From assembly GCF_023008585.1 (NCBI RefSeq), contig NZ_CP095390.1:1302001-1366000 (forward strand): DNA of 64,000 bases. The letters run 5' to 3'. Position 1 is the stretch's first letter; every line of letters begins with the position of its first letter. The notes under the pieces are model-generated. The model saw only the letters and a program-made list of their open reading frames with translations. It ran no database searches and had not been told where the DNA came from. The DNA comes from Natribaculum breve. GTDB lineage: Archaea; Halobacteriota; Halobacteria; Halobacteriales; Natrialbaceae. Shown one piece after another: positions 27,034 through 36,429 of the stretch. A program made the translations under genes and the position numbers.

Positions 27034-27819
27034 TCACCCGTCGACCGCGCCCGTCCGAATCCGCTCTTCGGCCGCCTCCAGCGCCGCCCCGGGATCGAAC
27101 GTCTCGACGATCGCCTCGAGTTCGACCTCCTCTCGGTCCGCGAGTTCGCGTGCGTGCTCGGTCACGTTCGGGATCGCCCGGATGATGTTGTCGACGATCG
27201 GCACGTCGGCGACGCGCGGCGACCGCGACATCGGGTTGAGGTCGACGACGATCTCGGTCTTGCCCATCGCGTCGAGCGCCTCCGCTCGGTCGCCGTCCTC
27301 GAGCGGGACCAGCACGACGTCGGCGTCGAAGATCCCGTCGGCGTCGACTTTCGCGCGTTCGTGCTCCAGGTTCGGGATGCGGGCGTCGGCCTCGATCCCT
27401 TTGACCTCCTCGGCACCGTGGTCGCGCAGGTGGTCGGCGATGGCCTCGATGCGTTCTGGCGTCCGGTTGAAGAGGTTGACCTCGAGGTCGGCGTCGACGA
27501 CCGCGGCGAGTTCGACCATCTCGCCGGGCACGAGCGCGGCGACGTTGCCGTTGATCGAGAGCACCGGGTGCTCGGCGAGCAACAACGCTGCGGCGGCGGC
27601 CCGTTCGGCCTCGTCGGCGCTCGGCGTCGTCTCCTCGCCGAGCAGGTAGTCGAAGGCGCTCCCCCGCCCCTCGGCGTGCATCCCCTGCAAGTGCGTGATC
27701 CCCTTCTCGACGCCGCGTTCGATCCGATGACGCGTGAGGAGGTCCTGGTACCGAGGGTGATCCTCGGGAATCTCCTCTTCGTGTTCGACGTCGGCCGGGA
27801 CGGTGTCGTGGTCGCTCAC
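27034..27819 (-). CDS. pps: 4-phosphopantoate--beta-alanine ligase (archaeal PPS)
   Basis: Second step of the archaeal CoA branch: joins 4-phosphopantoate and beta-alanine with ATP. About 261 residues. Signatures: HPRYQDLLTRHRI, GITHLQGMHAEGRG, AEHPVLSINGNVAALVP and LEVNLFNRT, then VDLNPMSRSP. The GTG at 27819, preceded by GAGGTG, is preferred; a GTG at 27828 is the alternative. It lies downstream of the 13-repeat membrane protein and of pantoate kinase on the same strand. Confidence 0.9.
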   Translation of the reverse strand: MSDHDTVPADVEHEEEIPEDHPRYQDLLTRHRIERGVEKGITHLQGMHAEGRGSAFDYLLGEETTPSADEAERAAAAALLLAEHPVLSINGNVAALVPGEMVELAAVVDADLEVNLFNRTPERIEAIADHLRDHGAEEVKGIEADARIPNLEHERAKVDADGIFDADVVLVPLEDGDRAEALDAMGKTEIVVDLNPMSRSPRVADVPIVDNIIRAIPNVTEHARELADREEVELEAIVETFDPGAALEAAEERIRTGAVDG

Positions 27820-27870
27820 GAGGGACACCTCGAGACGGCCGATAAAAAACAGACCGAATCGCCGGCGCAG

Positions 27871-30663
27871 CTACTCGGTGAACGTGATCCAGCCGTCCGG
27901 CGCGTGGGCTTTGACCGCGTTCATCGCCTCTCTCGCGTCCGTCCGACTCTCGTACGGCCGGGTGCTCTCGGCCATCGTCACGCCGTGTTCGTCGACTAAC
28001 TTCCAGATCCAGCCTTCCTCGTCGTCCGCGGCGTGCAACTCGAAGGCAGCGCCCTCGATCTCGAGGATGCTCGCACCGCCGATCAGGTCCCGGACGCTCG
28101 CGAGCGCCTCGCGTGCGGCCTCGCTCGTCTCGTACTGCTCGGCACTGGTCGTGACGGTCGTCCCGTCCTCGTCGATGAGTTGCCACCGCCAGGCGTCCTC
28201 GCCTTCGGTGAACAGTTCGAACGACGCCACGTCGAAGTCGACCCGTCCCGCGGCGGGAGCGAGCCGGCGGATGCGATCGATCTCGTCGACCGCAGCCTGC
28301 CGAGACGACGCGGATTCGCCGCCGACGCCGACGACGTCGCGGTCTTCTTCGATCAGCTCCCACTGCCAGCCGGCGGCCGCGCTGAGACGGATCGCCGCCG
28401 ATTCGATGGTGAAAATCGGCGCGTCGGCGGCGTGTCGCTTGATCGTCTCGACGGCGTTGCCGACGGCGGACTGGTCGTCGTAGGAGTCACTCGACTCCGC
28501 GATGAGGGACCGATCGCGGTCGAGCAGTCTAAAGCGCCACTCGTCGTCGCCGTACAGCTGGAACGAGGCCTCGCCGACGGCGTGTGCGCTCCCGCTCGCT
28601 GCAGTCTCGCGGACGCGCTCGAGGCTCTCGAGGAGTTCGTCCCGGGTCGGGTGTGCCGTCTCGCCCTCGGCGACGGTGACGTTCGACGGGAGGACGAACC
28701 GCCAGTGCCAGTCGTTGTCGGCGGCGTACGTCTGGAAGATCGCCTCCTCCATCGTCCGCACGTCCGTCCCGAGGTGCTCGAGGAGCTGGTCCATCGCCTG
28801 CTTCGCGGCGCTGCGCGTCGGGTGGGTGGCGGGATCGTCGGCGACCATCTTGCCGCCCTCGTCGATGAGCCGCCAGCCCCACCGGCCGTCCTCGTTTTCG
28901 AACAGTTCGAACGCGGCGGTGTCGATCTCGAGCAACTCGGCGTCGGGCGCTTGCTCTTTGAGCGTCATCATCGCCTCGGCGGCCTCGCCACGCGAGGTGT
29001 GTTCCTCCCCGCTGTCGGCGAGGACGTTCCCGTCCTCGTCGATGAGTCGCCAGCGCCACTCGCCGCTGTCTGCTTCGTAGACCTGGAACGCGGCGTTCTC
29101 GAACTCGATGAGGTCCGCCTCGCTCGCCTGGCTGCGCACGCGCTCGATCGCTTCGACGGCGGCGTCCCGGTCGTCGTGCGGTTCGGTGCTGTCTGCGACG
29201 ACGTCACGGTCCTCGGTGACCAGCCGCCAGTGCCACGACTCGCCGTCGGGGTAGACCTCGTACTCGGCGTCGTCGATCTCGACGACCGCGGCGTCGCGAG
29301 CGTTCGACCCGAACTGCTCGACCTGGGTCTCGCCCTGTGGTCGGGACTCGAGTGCCGACGGGGACCGGGCGACGACCTGGTCGCCGGCGTCGACGAGCCG
29401 CCAGCGCCACCCCTCGCCGTGCTCGTAGAGTTCGAACGTCGGTTCGCCTGCGACCGTGACCGACGCCGACTCGAGTTCGCCGAGCAACGCTTCCGCCGCC
29501 TGCTCGGCGTCCCGGCGCGAGTCGAACGTCGCGGTGCTCTCGGCCAGCCGGTCGTCTCCCTCGTCGACGAACCGCCAGAACCACTCGTCGTCGCGTTCGC
29601 GGAGTTCGACGCCGAGGCGCTCGATCGTGAGCAGTCTGGCGTCGGCAAAGCGCTCGGCGAACGTCGTCGCGGCCTCCTCGGCCGCCGACTGCGTCCCGTA
29701 TCCCGCGTCGGACGACGCCAGCAGCGTCCGATCGTCGTCGAGCAGTTGCCAGTGCCACTCGTCTCTGTCCTGGTGGTAGTTGAACGCGGCACCGTCGATG
29801 TCGATGACGTCGGCGTCCGGACCGCGGTCTTTGAGGAAGCTCACCGACTCCTCCGCACCGTCGCGGTCGGCGAACTCGCCCGCGGAGTCGGCGACGACGC
29901 TCCCGTCTTCGCGCATGAGTAGCCACTGCCAGTGGCCGTGCTCGTCTTCGTACAGTCGGAACGCCGAGGTCGTGATTTCCATCAATCCGGCGTTGCCGAT
30001 CTTCGATCGAACGCTGTCGATGTTCGCCTCGGCCGCCGGGCGGTTCAACGAACTCTCCTCGCTCTGGGCCAGCGCCTCGAGGTGCAAGACGTTCCAGACC
30101 CAGTCGCCGTTCTCGTCGCGGAAGACGGCGAACTGGGCGGCCTCGAGTTCGTCGCCCGTGAGAATCGGTGGATCTTCCGTCGCGCCCTCCTCTTCGACGA
30201 ACATCCCCTTTCGACCGGTGACGATCGGGACGAGCGCGGTGACGCCCGCGATGATCGCGAGACCGGTCGAGTAGATCGTGATCACTTCGACGCTGTAGTC
30301 AGCGCCGAACCCTCGCCAGTCGCTCGGGTAGACGACGCCGAAGGAGGCGACGCCGACGAGTGCGACCACGAGACCGACGGCACCCGCCTGTATCCCGCGT
30401 CGACGAACGGGGAGCATGAGAACGATCCCGAACAGACAAAGCGACAGTCCGGCCGCGGCTGTGACACCGGATACCCTGATGTGAAAGTACGAATCGGCCT
30501 CGCCCGCGTAGCCGACGACGAACGTGAACACCCCCGCCGCCCCGATGAGGTAGCCAGCGATGAAAATCCAGTAGCCGTAGACGTCTTTCGGGGAGTCGGG
30601 TTCCCCCACGTAGTGTTCGTACAGCCGAAACAGTCTGTCCCGAGTGTCCTGTATTCTAGACAT
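27871..30663 (-). CDS. Membrane-anchored protein with 13 DUF1508/HVO_2922-like repeats
   Basis: A 930-residue acidic protein. Residues 1-175 carry four membrane helices (about 29-54, 64-84, 91-112 and 125-148). From about 178 to the end there are 13 tandem units of about 58 residues, each a strand with F-x-[LVY]-[YF], a W-x-W-[RQK]-[LF] strand, an ADS/AES turn and a helix (for example EWRWRLIDEDGNVLADS). These resemble the small YegP/HVO_2922 (DUF1508) module, normally present once or twice. Repeats diverge moderately, so they arose long ago. It separates pantoate kinase from PPS. Function unknown. Confidence 0.8.
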   Translation of the reverse strand: MSRIQDTRDRLFRLYEHYVGEPDSPKDVYGYWIFIAGYLIGAAGVFTFVVGYAGEADSYFHIRVSGVTAAAGLSLCLFGIVLMLPVRRRGIQAGAVGLVVALVGVASFGVVYPSDWRGFGADYSVEVITIYSTGLAIIAGVTALVPIVTGRKGMFVEEEGATEDPPILTGDELEAAQFAVFRDENGDWVWNVLHLEALAQSEESSLNRPAAEANIDSVRSKIGNAGLMEITTSAFRLYEDEHGHWQWLLMREDGSVVADSAGEFADRDGAEESVSFLKDRGPDADVIDIDGAAFNYHQDRDEWHWQLLDDDRTLLASSDAGYGTQSAAEEAATTFAERFADARLLTIERLGVELRERDDEWFWRFVDEGDDRLAESTATFDSRRDAEQAAEALLGELESASVTVAGEPTFELYEHGEGWRWRLVDAGDQVVARSPSALESRPQGETQVEQFGSNARDAAVVEIDDAEYEVYPDGESWHWRLVTEDRDVVADSTEPHDDRDAAVEAIERVRSQASEADLIEFENAAFQVYEADSGEWRWRLIDEDGNVLADSGEEHTSRGEAAEAMMTLKEQAPDAELLEIDTAAFELFENEDGRWGWRLIDEGGKMVADDPATHPTRSAAKQAMDQLLEHLGTDVRTMEEAIFQTYAADNDWHWRFVLPSNVTVAEGETAHPTRDELLESLERVRETAASGSAHAVGEASFQLYGDDEWRFRLLDRDRSLIAESSDSYDDQSAVGNAVETIKRHAADAPIFTIESAAIRLSAAAGWQWELIEEDRDVVGVGGESASSRQAAVDEIDRIRRLAPAAGRVDFDVASFELFTEGEDAWRWQLIDEDGTTVTTSAEQYETSEAAREALASVRDLIGGASILEIEGAAFELHAADDEEGWIWKLVDEHGVTMAESTRPYESRTDAREAMNAVKAHAPDGWITFTE

Positions 30664-30727
30664 TCGCTGATTCAAACCGATAACGGAATCGAAGTGTAAT
30701 AAATTCCCGGACAAGTATAAATTATCT

Positions 30728-30749
30728 ATTGTGTTGTGATAGACACAAT
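30728..30749. promoter_or_regulatory. Inverted repeat in AT-rich region before the 13-repeat gene
   Basis: Perfect 7-bp arms ATTGTGT and ACACAAT with an 8-nt spacer, inside a strongly AT-rich 60-nt stretch upstream of the 13-repeat protein. TATA-like strings (TTTATAC and ATTTATTAC on the minus strand) lie between it and the start codon. It could be an operator for that gene. Confidence 0.4.
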
Positions 30750-30892
30750 ATACACCGCGCGTCTCTCACTCGAGTGGCAGGCGACGCTACTCCCGAACGA
30801 TCGCGTCGAACGCGTCTACGATTACCGTATTCGGACCGACAGAAGCGACTTCGCCAGGGAGCTCGTCTCGGGTGACAGATCGGTGACGACCG

Positions 30893-31720
30893 TCACTTCA
30901 ACATCGCGCCCGCAGGGTGAGTCGTACACACCGACGGCTCGTAACCCGCATCCGAGAGGCCGGTCCCGAGGGCGAAGACGGTGTCGCCGAGCATCGCCAT
31001 CGACGCCTGCCCGCCGACGTCGGCGACCGCCTCGAGCGCGTCGCGAACGTTTGGGGTCAACAGTCCGGCCTCGCGCGCGAACGCCCTCGAGGCGTAGATG
31101 AACGACGTGAGCGTCGGCTCCTCGACGACGCGCGACAGCGCCTGTTTGCCGGCCGCCGTGAGCCGTTCGGTGTCGCCCGAGAGGACGTCCGCCGTCGAGA
31201 GTTCGCCGAACGACACGTATTCTACGCGCGCACGCGCCGGAACCGCGTCAAGTTTATTGAACTGCGGTGCGCCTGGCTCGAGCCGGATCGGGACGCCGCC
31301 GCGGGCCTGCGCGACGACGTCGCCCAGGCCTGTCCCCGCCTGGACCTCCGCACCGTGGGCGATCGTTACCAGTTCGTTCGCCGAGAGCTTCCGGTCGAAG
31401 ACGCGGTTCGCCGCGAGCGCCGTCCCGAGCGTCATCGCACCGGAGACGCCGAATCCGGCACCGAGCGGCAGGTCGGCGTCGACGTCGACGCGAGCCGAGG
31501 CCTCGAGCGTCTCGAGGACCGTCCACACCGGCTCGACGTCGATCGGTTCGCCTTCGAACAGCACCGCCCGGTCGTTCGCCGGTCGGACCGTCACCGTGAC
31601 TCCGTCGGTGAGCGTGAGCCCAGCCCCCCGGGAACCGGCTTTCGTCGGGTCGTCGTCGTGGTGGGCGCTGAAGAACCCCGTCACGTGTCCGGGGACGAAC
31701 GCCGTCACCTCGTCGCTCAT
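30893..31720 (-). CDS. pok: Pantoate kinase
   Basis: GHMP-family kinase that phosphorylates pantoate, the first step of the archaeal CoA branch. 275 residues. Motifs: AFVPGHVTGFFSAH at the N-terminus, the glycine-rich ATP loop LPLGAGFGVSGAMT (near 86-99) and GLGDVVAQARGG (near 133-144), and the terminal GQASMAMLGDTVFALG. The ATG at 31720 follows a TTATATC TATA element by about 28 nt. Its partner PPS is encoded further downstream on the same strand. Confidence 0.92.
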   Translation of the reverse strand: MSDEVTAFVPGHVTGFFSAHHDDDPTKAGSRGAGLTLTDGVTVTVRPANDRAVLFEGEPIDVEPVWTVLETLEASARVDVDADLPLGAGFGVSGAMTLGTALAANRVFDRKLSANELVTIAHGAEVQAGTGLGDVVAQARGGVPIRLEPGAPQFNKLDAVPARARVEYVSFGELSTADVLSGDTERLTAAGKQALSRVVEEPTLTSFIYASRAFAREAGLLTPNVRDALEAVADVGGQASMAMLGDTVFALGTGLSDAGYEPSVCTTHPAGAMLK

Positions 31721-31975
31721 TACCACGCCGTTTCGTCTCGCGCGATATAACCTTGAAGATTCGCCCGTCTCGAGCCTCGACGCCGTACGGCGACAGCTCT
31801 GCTTCTGGTCCCGCGAGACTTCGCCTCGCTCGTCTCGCTGGCTCCCAGGTTTGCCGCCTACGGCGACGAACGCTGGCGATCTCTCGGGAACACCGGAAGA
31901 CGTTCCGGGCAGCTCGCTTCACTCGCTACCGGGCTGCGACTTCCGAGCTCCCGATCGACGGTCAGCGGCGAACCC
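31721..31975. other. Intergenic region between aspS and pantoate kinase
   Basis: About 255 nt holding the pantoate kinase promoter (TTATATC near 31746) and the region beyond the aspS stop. No gene, tRNA or repeat element could be recognised. Confidence 0.6.
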
Positions 31976-33280
31976 TTACGGGCTCAGCCGCTGACGGTCT
32001 CGCGGGAACAGAACAGCCTCGCGGATGTTCTCGAGGCCGAGGATCGTCATGACCAGCCGTTCGCCGCCGAGACCGAAGCCGGCGTGGGGCGGCATGCCGT
32101 ACTTGAACATCTTCGTGTAGTACTCGAACTGGTCGGGGTCGAGTCCCTGCTGCTCGAAGCCCTCGATGAGGAGGTCGTAGCGGTGTTCGCGCTGGCCGCC
32201 CGAGACGAGTTCCATCCGCGGGTGCATCAGGTCGAAGCCGGTCGAGAGCTGCTCGTCGTCCTCGTCGTCTTTGATGTAGAAGGGCTTGATCTCGCTTGGC
32301 CACTCCGTGATGAAGTAGTGGCCGCCGACGTCGTCGCCCAGCGCCTTCTCCGCCTCGGTCGGCAGGTCGTCGCCCCAGACGAGCTGCTCGTCGAGTTCGC
32401 CCGTCGCGTTGATGCGCTCGATCGCCTCCTCGTAACTGATCCGCGGGAACGACTCGGTCGGCGCGTCGAACTCGTCGCGGATGCCGAGCGCCTCGAGTTG
32501 CTCGGCACAGTTCTCCTCGACGGCCTCGTAGGCGGCCCGGACGACGCCCTCTGCGACGTCCATCGCGTCGTCGGCGTCACAGAACGCGCCCTCGAAGTCG
32601 ATCGAGGTCGCCTCGTTCAGGTGCCGGGGCGTGTTGTGTTCTTCGGCGCGGAAGATCGGGCCGATCTCGAAGACCCGTTCCAGGTTCGAGCCGGCCATCA
32701 GCTGCTTGAACAGCTGTGGCGACTGGTTCATAAAGGCCTCGCGACCGAAGTACGTGATCGGGAACAGCTCGGTGCCACCCTCGGTGCCGGTGGCGACGAT
32801 CTTCGGCGTGTTGATCTCCGTACAGTCGAACTCGCGGAACCGCTCGCGGGCGGCCCGCAGGATCTCGGCGCGGATCTCGAAGATCGCCTGGACCTCGTCC
32901 TTGCGGAGGTCGAGGGTGCGGTTGTCGAGTCGCGTCGAGAGGTCGGCGTCGACCTTCCCGGAGGGGTCGAGGGGCAGTTCGGGGTCAGCGGGAGCGACGA
33001 TCTCGACCGACTCGGGGACGACCTCGACGCCCGTCGGCGCGCGCGGCTCCTCTTCGACTGCGCCGGTGACGCTGACGACACTCTCGCGGGCCGCCTCGAG
33101 GCCCGTCTCGACGAGGTCGTCGTCCATCTCGTCTTTCTCGAACTTGACCTGGATCTTGCCGCTCGTATCGCGGAGGATCAGGAAGGCGATGCCACCGAGG
33201 TCGCGCACCTCGTGGACCCAGCCGGCGACGGTTACGTCCTCGCCCGGCTCGGCGTCGGCAGTGTAGGTTCGGTCCTGCAT
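31976..33280 (-). CDS. aspS: Aspartyl-tRNA synthetase (archaeal type)
   Basis: Class II synthetase charging tRNA-Asp, and in organisms lacking AsnRS also tRNA-Asn. 434 residues: an N-terminal OB fold ([20 protein letters not shown]), motif 1 near 140-165, motif 2 ([20 protein letters not shown]) near 205-224 and motif 3 ([11 protein letters not shown]) near 403. This is the archaeal/eukaryotic short form without the bacterial GAD insertion. It is a single gene, not obviously in an operon. Confidence 0.95.
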   Translation of the reverse strand: MQDRTYTADAEPGEDVTVAGWVHEVRDLGGIAFLILRDTSGKIQVKFEKDEMDDDLVETGLEAARESVVSVTGAVEEEPRAPTGVEVVPESVEIVAPADPELPLDPSGKVDADLSTRLDNRTLDLRKDEVQAIFEIRAEILRAARERFREFDCTEINTPKIVATGTEGGTELFPITYFGREAFMNQSPQLFKQLMAGSNLERVFEIGPIFRAEEHNTPRHLNEATSIDFEGAFCDADDAMDVAEGVVRAAYEAVEENCAEQLEALGIRDEFDAPTESFPRISYEEAIERINATGELDEQLVWGDDLPTEAEKALGDDVGGHYFITEWPSEIKPFYIKDDEDDEQLSTGFDLMHPRMELVSGGQREHRYDLLIEGFEQQGLDPDQFEYYTKMFKYGMPPHAGFGLGGERLVMTILGLENIREAVLFPRDRQRLSP

Positions 33281-33406
33281 ACCCTTCGATTGTCGGAGCC
33301 GCGACTTAAGCGCAATCGTTCGGAGCGGTACGGTCGGAACCGGACCCGCCCTCGAGAGCGACCGCAGTTCTTCGCGCTTTTACCGATCGCGGTCGATCGG
33401 TTCGAC

Positions 33407-34204
33407 ATGGACGACCTCGAGCGACTCGCAGACGAGATCGCCGACGCCGACACGGTCGTCGCGCTGACCGGCGCGGGAATCTCCGCACCCTCGGGCGTGC
33501 CGACCTTCCGCGGCGACGACGGCGTCTGGAAACGCTTCGACGAGGGCCAGTTCACCTACGGCCGCTTCCAGCGCGACCCCGAGGGGTTCTGGCGCGACCG
33601 ACTCGAGCTCTACGAGACGATGTTCGGCGACGGCTTCGAACCCAACCCCGCCCACGAGGCGCTCGCAGCGCTCGCCCGCGACGGCCACCTCGAGGCGATC
33701 CTCACGCAGAACACCGACGGTCTCCACGCGAGGGCGGCGGAGACCGTCGCCGACGGCGACGAACACGCGAGCAACCAGTCGGGTGCCGAACTACTCGAGC
33801 TCCACGGCAACGCCCACCGGGTCCGCTGCGCGCGCTGTGGCCGCCGGAAACCGAACGAGCCGATCCTCGAGCGGGTACGAGACGGCGACGTGCCGCCTCG
33901 CTGTGAGTGCGGCGGCGTGTTCAAACCCGACGTCGTCCTCTTCGGCGAGCAACTGTCGCCCGCGACGCTCCAGCGCTCGCGGTCGCTCGCCCGCGAGAGC
34001 GACGTCTTCCTCTCGATCGGCTCCTCACTGTTCGTCGAACCGGCCGCCTCGCTCCCCCGACAGGCGGCCCAGACCGGTGGTACCGTCGGAATCGTCAATC
34101 TCGAGGAGACCGAACGAGACCGGGACGCGTCCGTCGTGGTCCGGGGCGACGTCGTCGACCTGCTGCCGCGGCTCCGGGGGCTGGTCGTCGACGACGAGCA
34201 CTGA
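33407..34204 (+). CDS. NAD-dependent protein deacylase (Sir2 family)
   Basis: Sirtuin, 265 residues. NAD-binding motifs ALTGAGISAPSGVPTFRG (near 20-38) and LTQNTDGLH (near 104-112), catalytic His in ELHGNAH, then a zinc site with a CARC pair and a CEC motif, and the FGEQL and GSSLFVEPA motifs. All are intact. A CTTTTAC TATA element 28 nt before the ATG suggests a leaderless transcript. Substrates such as Alba or histone-like proteins are possible but not shown. Confidence 0.92.
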   Translation: MDDLERLADEIADADTVVALTGAGISAPSGVPTFRGDDGVWKRFDEGQFTYGRFQRDPEGFWRDRLELYETMFGDGFEPNPAHEALAALARDGHLEAILTQNTDGLHARAAETVADGDEHASNQSGAELLELHGNAHRVRCARCGRRKPNEPILERVRDGDVPPRCECGGVFKPDVVLFGEQLSPATLQRSRSLARESDVFLSIGSSLFVEPAASLPRQAAQTGGTVGIVNLEETERDRDASVVVRGDVVDLLPRLRGLVVDDEH

Positions 34205-34252
34205 TCTCGAAAGGTTCGACCGACGCCGGCCGCTCGTAGAACAGATCGACGT

Positions 34253-34954
34253 TCAGGCGTCGTTCGCGGCCTCGACCGTCTCCCTGACCGCCTCGACGCC
34301 CTCGTCGTAGGCGACGTTACCGACGACGATCACGTCGGCGACCGAGGACATCGCGTACGCGGAGTCGTAGTCGTGGATACCGCCGCCGTAGAACAGCGTC
34401 GACTCCTCGAGTGCGTCCCGGCCGGCCGCGACGATCGACTCCTCGCCGAGAGTGCCGGAGTACTCGAGGTAGACGATCTCCTGGCCGAACATCCGTTCGG
34501 CGATCTTCGCGTAGGAGGCGACGTCGTCCGGGGAGAGGTCACAGTCCGCCTCGGTGTACGTCGCGACGTCGGCCTCGGGGTTCATCACGATGTAGGCTTC
34601 GGTCGTCGTCCGCTTCCAGTCTAGGTCGCCGTCGATGCGGACCCACTCCTTGTGCGCGCCGGTGATCCAGAACGGCGACCCCGCGTTGAACACCGTCGGG
34701 ATGAGATAGCCCTCGAGCGCGTCGTCTTCGACGACGACGTCGGGACTCGAGGGTTCCTGGTAGAGTGGGACGTCGTGTTCGGCACAGGCCGCGATCACCG
34801 CGGACATGTTCTCCTCGGTCATGCCGGTCGTCCCGCCGATCTCGATGGCGTCCGTCCCGGTGGCACAGAGGTCGCCGTAGGTGACGCCGTCGGGAAGCTC
34901 CTTGTCGGGATCGAGTTTGAGAACGTGGTTCCAGTCGTCCCAGGGCGCAGTCAT
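34253..34954 (-). CDS. Phosphoglycerol geranylgeranyltransferase (GGGP synthase)
   Basis: Forms the first ether bond of archaeal membrane lipids, joining glycerol-1-phosphate and geranylgeranyl diphosphate. 233 residues, a PcrB-like TIM barrel. Signatures: [57 protein letters not shown] and [10 protein letters not shown]. The ATG at 34954 is chosen because a TATA-like stretch lies about 27 nt upstream; in-frame sequence further upstream enters the palindromic repeat element. Confidence 0.92.
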   Translation of the reverse strand: MTAPWDDWNHVLKLDPDKELPDGVTYGDLCATGTDAIEIGGTTGMTEENMSAVIAACAEHDVPLYQEPSSPDVVVEDDALEGYLIPTVFNAGSPFWITGAHKEWVRIDGDLDWKRTTTEAYIVMNPEADVATYTEADCDLSPDDVASYAKIAERMFGQEIVYLEYSGTLGEESIVAAGRDALEESTLFYGGGIHDYDSAYAMSSVADVIVVGNVAYDEGVEAVRETVEAANDA

Positions 34955-35020
34955 ACCGCTCCGTTTCCCGGTAGACGCAAAAAACCCTGCGAAACGGTCG
35001 GAGAGGGCAGTGTTGGACGA

Positions 35021-35108
35021 ACTCATACCGTTTGCTGTCACAGGTTCCGGCGCACCCGCGACCCGTTCGGCGGATACGCCGGCACTGACTGACAGCAGGC
35101 GGTATCAG
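35021..35108. repeat. Palindromic element family 2, copy a
   Basis: About 86 bp. Read on the minus strand it starts CTGATACCGCCTGCTGTCA and ends TGACAGCAAACGGTATGAG, with an inner palindromic pair (GCCGGCG / CGCCGG) around a central loop. The CTGATA end contains the TGA stop of the minus-strand threonine synthase-like gene; the other end lies upstream of GGGP synthase. Confidence 0.8.
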
Positions 35109-36298
35109 ATCCCCTTGCCCATCAGGTGACTCCGCAACACGTCCGCCTGTTTGTTCCCCGTCCCCGTGTTGAGGACGACCACCGTCTCGTCGCCGTCGAA
35201 CGCGCCGCGCTCGGCGAGTCCCCACGCGCCGCTGGCCGCCGCCGCGGCGGACGGTGCCATCTCGAGGCCCTCGCCTTTCGCGACGGCGATCGCCGCCTCC
35301 AGGACGTCGTCGTCGTCGGTCGCGACCGCGCCGCCGTCGCTCTCGCGAAGCGCCTCGAGGACCTGCGGACTCCCACCGGGGTCGGGAATCTCGAGGCCGC
35401 CACAGATCGTGTCGGGGTACTCGACGGGTTCGTGGACGTCACGGCCCGCCTCGAACGCCTCGACGATCGGGGCACAGCCGGACGCCTGCGCGGCGTACAT
35501 CGCGGGCAACTCGTCGATCAGTCCCAGCTCGCGCCACTCCGTGGCCCCCTTGTACATGCCGACGAGGCCGACGCCGCCGCCGGTCGGGTAGACGATCGCG
35601 TCGGGCGTCTCCCACTCGAGTTGCTCGATCAGTTCGTACAGCATCGTCTTCTTGCCCTCGTGGCGGTAGGGCGTGGCGAACGTCTGGAGAGGGTACCAGT
35701 CGTCGTGTTCGGCGAGGGCGTCCTCGTAGGCCTCGACGGCTTCGCCGATCCGCCCGCCGACGACGGTCATGTCGCCGCCGTGGACGTTCACCATCGCCTT
35801 GGTGGTGTGACTCGAGCGAGCGGGGAGGAAGACGTGCGACTCGAGGTCGGCCCGACCCGCGTAGGCTGCCGCGGCCTGGCCGGCGTTGCCCGCCGACGCG
35901 AGGGCGACGTCGGTCGCGCCGTGCTGGCGGGCTGCCGTCACGGCGACCGACTGCCCGCGGTCTTTGAACGTGCCGGTCGGATTTCGCCCTTCGTCTTTGA
36001 TCACGACGCGTTCGACGCCGAGTTCGTCGGCGAGGGCGGGACACTCGACCAGCGGCGTCGCGCCCTCGTCCATCGTCACGGCCGACTCCCGGCGAAACGG
36101 CAGCAGTTCCTCGTAGCGCCACATCGAGTCGAACGGTCGCGACGAAAGCGTCTCCCTGTCGAGCGAGATGACGTCGTAGTCGTACGTCGGGTCGAGGATA
36201 CCCCCACACTCGGGGCACCGATGAGTCGCCTCGTCGGCGTCGAACGTCACACCGCAGTCGGTACACTCGAGTCCGGCGAACGCGTCCGTCGTTTCCAT
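35105..36298 (-). CDS. thrC: Threonine synthase-like PLP enzyme
   Basis: PLP-dependent beta-replacing enzyme, 397 residues. An N-terminal zinc ribbon (LECTDCG...HRCPECGG) precedes the catalytic domain; the PLP Lys is in NPTGTFKDRG (near 123) and the phosphate loop in ASAGNAGQAAAAYAG. It best fits threonine synthase; related haloarchaeal cysteate or threonine synthase homologues are hard to separate by eye. Its stop codon lies in palindromic element 2a. Confidence 0.85.
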   Translation of the reverse strand: METTDAFAGLECTDCGVTFDADEATHRCPECGGILDPTYDYDVISLDRETLSSRPFDSMWRYEELLPFRRESAVTMDEGATPLVECPALADELGVERVVIKDEGRNPTGTFKDRGQSVAVTAARQHGATDVALASAGNAGQAAAAYAGRADLESHVFLPARSSHTTKAMVNVHGGDMTVVGGRIGEAVEAYEDALAEHDDWYPLQTFATPYRHEGKKTMLYELIEQLEWETPDAIVYPTGGGVGLVGMYKGATEWRELGLIDELPAMYAAQASGCAPIVEAFEAGRDVHEPVEYPDTICGGLEIPDPGGSPQVLEALRESDGGAVATDDDDVLEAAIAVAKGEGLEMAPSAAAAASGAWGLAERGAFDGDETVVVLNTGTGNKQADVLRSHLMGKGI

Positions 36299-36429
36299 GC
36301 GAGGAGGTATCGGCCCCGCCACCAAATCCCTGTCCATCGGAGCGGGGACGCGCAGACGGGCGGAGGAAAACGGCGACGAGCGACGACGTTGGCTCCACGT
36401 CTTTATACTTCGCCGCCGAACCGTCGGCC

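Noticed and set aside
34253..35041. Longer GGGP synthase start at 35041
   Set aside because: The extra N-terminus is encoded by the palindromic repeat and intergenic DNA, and the TATA element fits the ATG at 34954.
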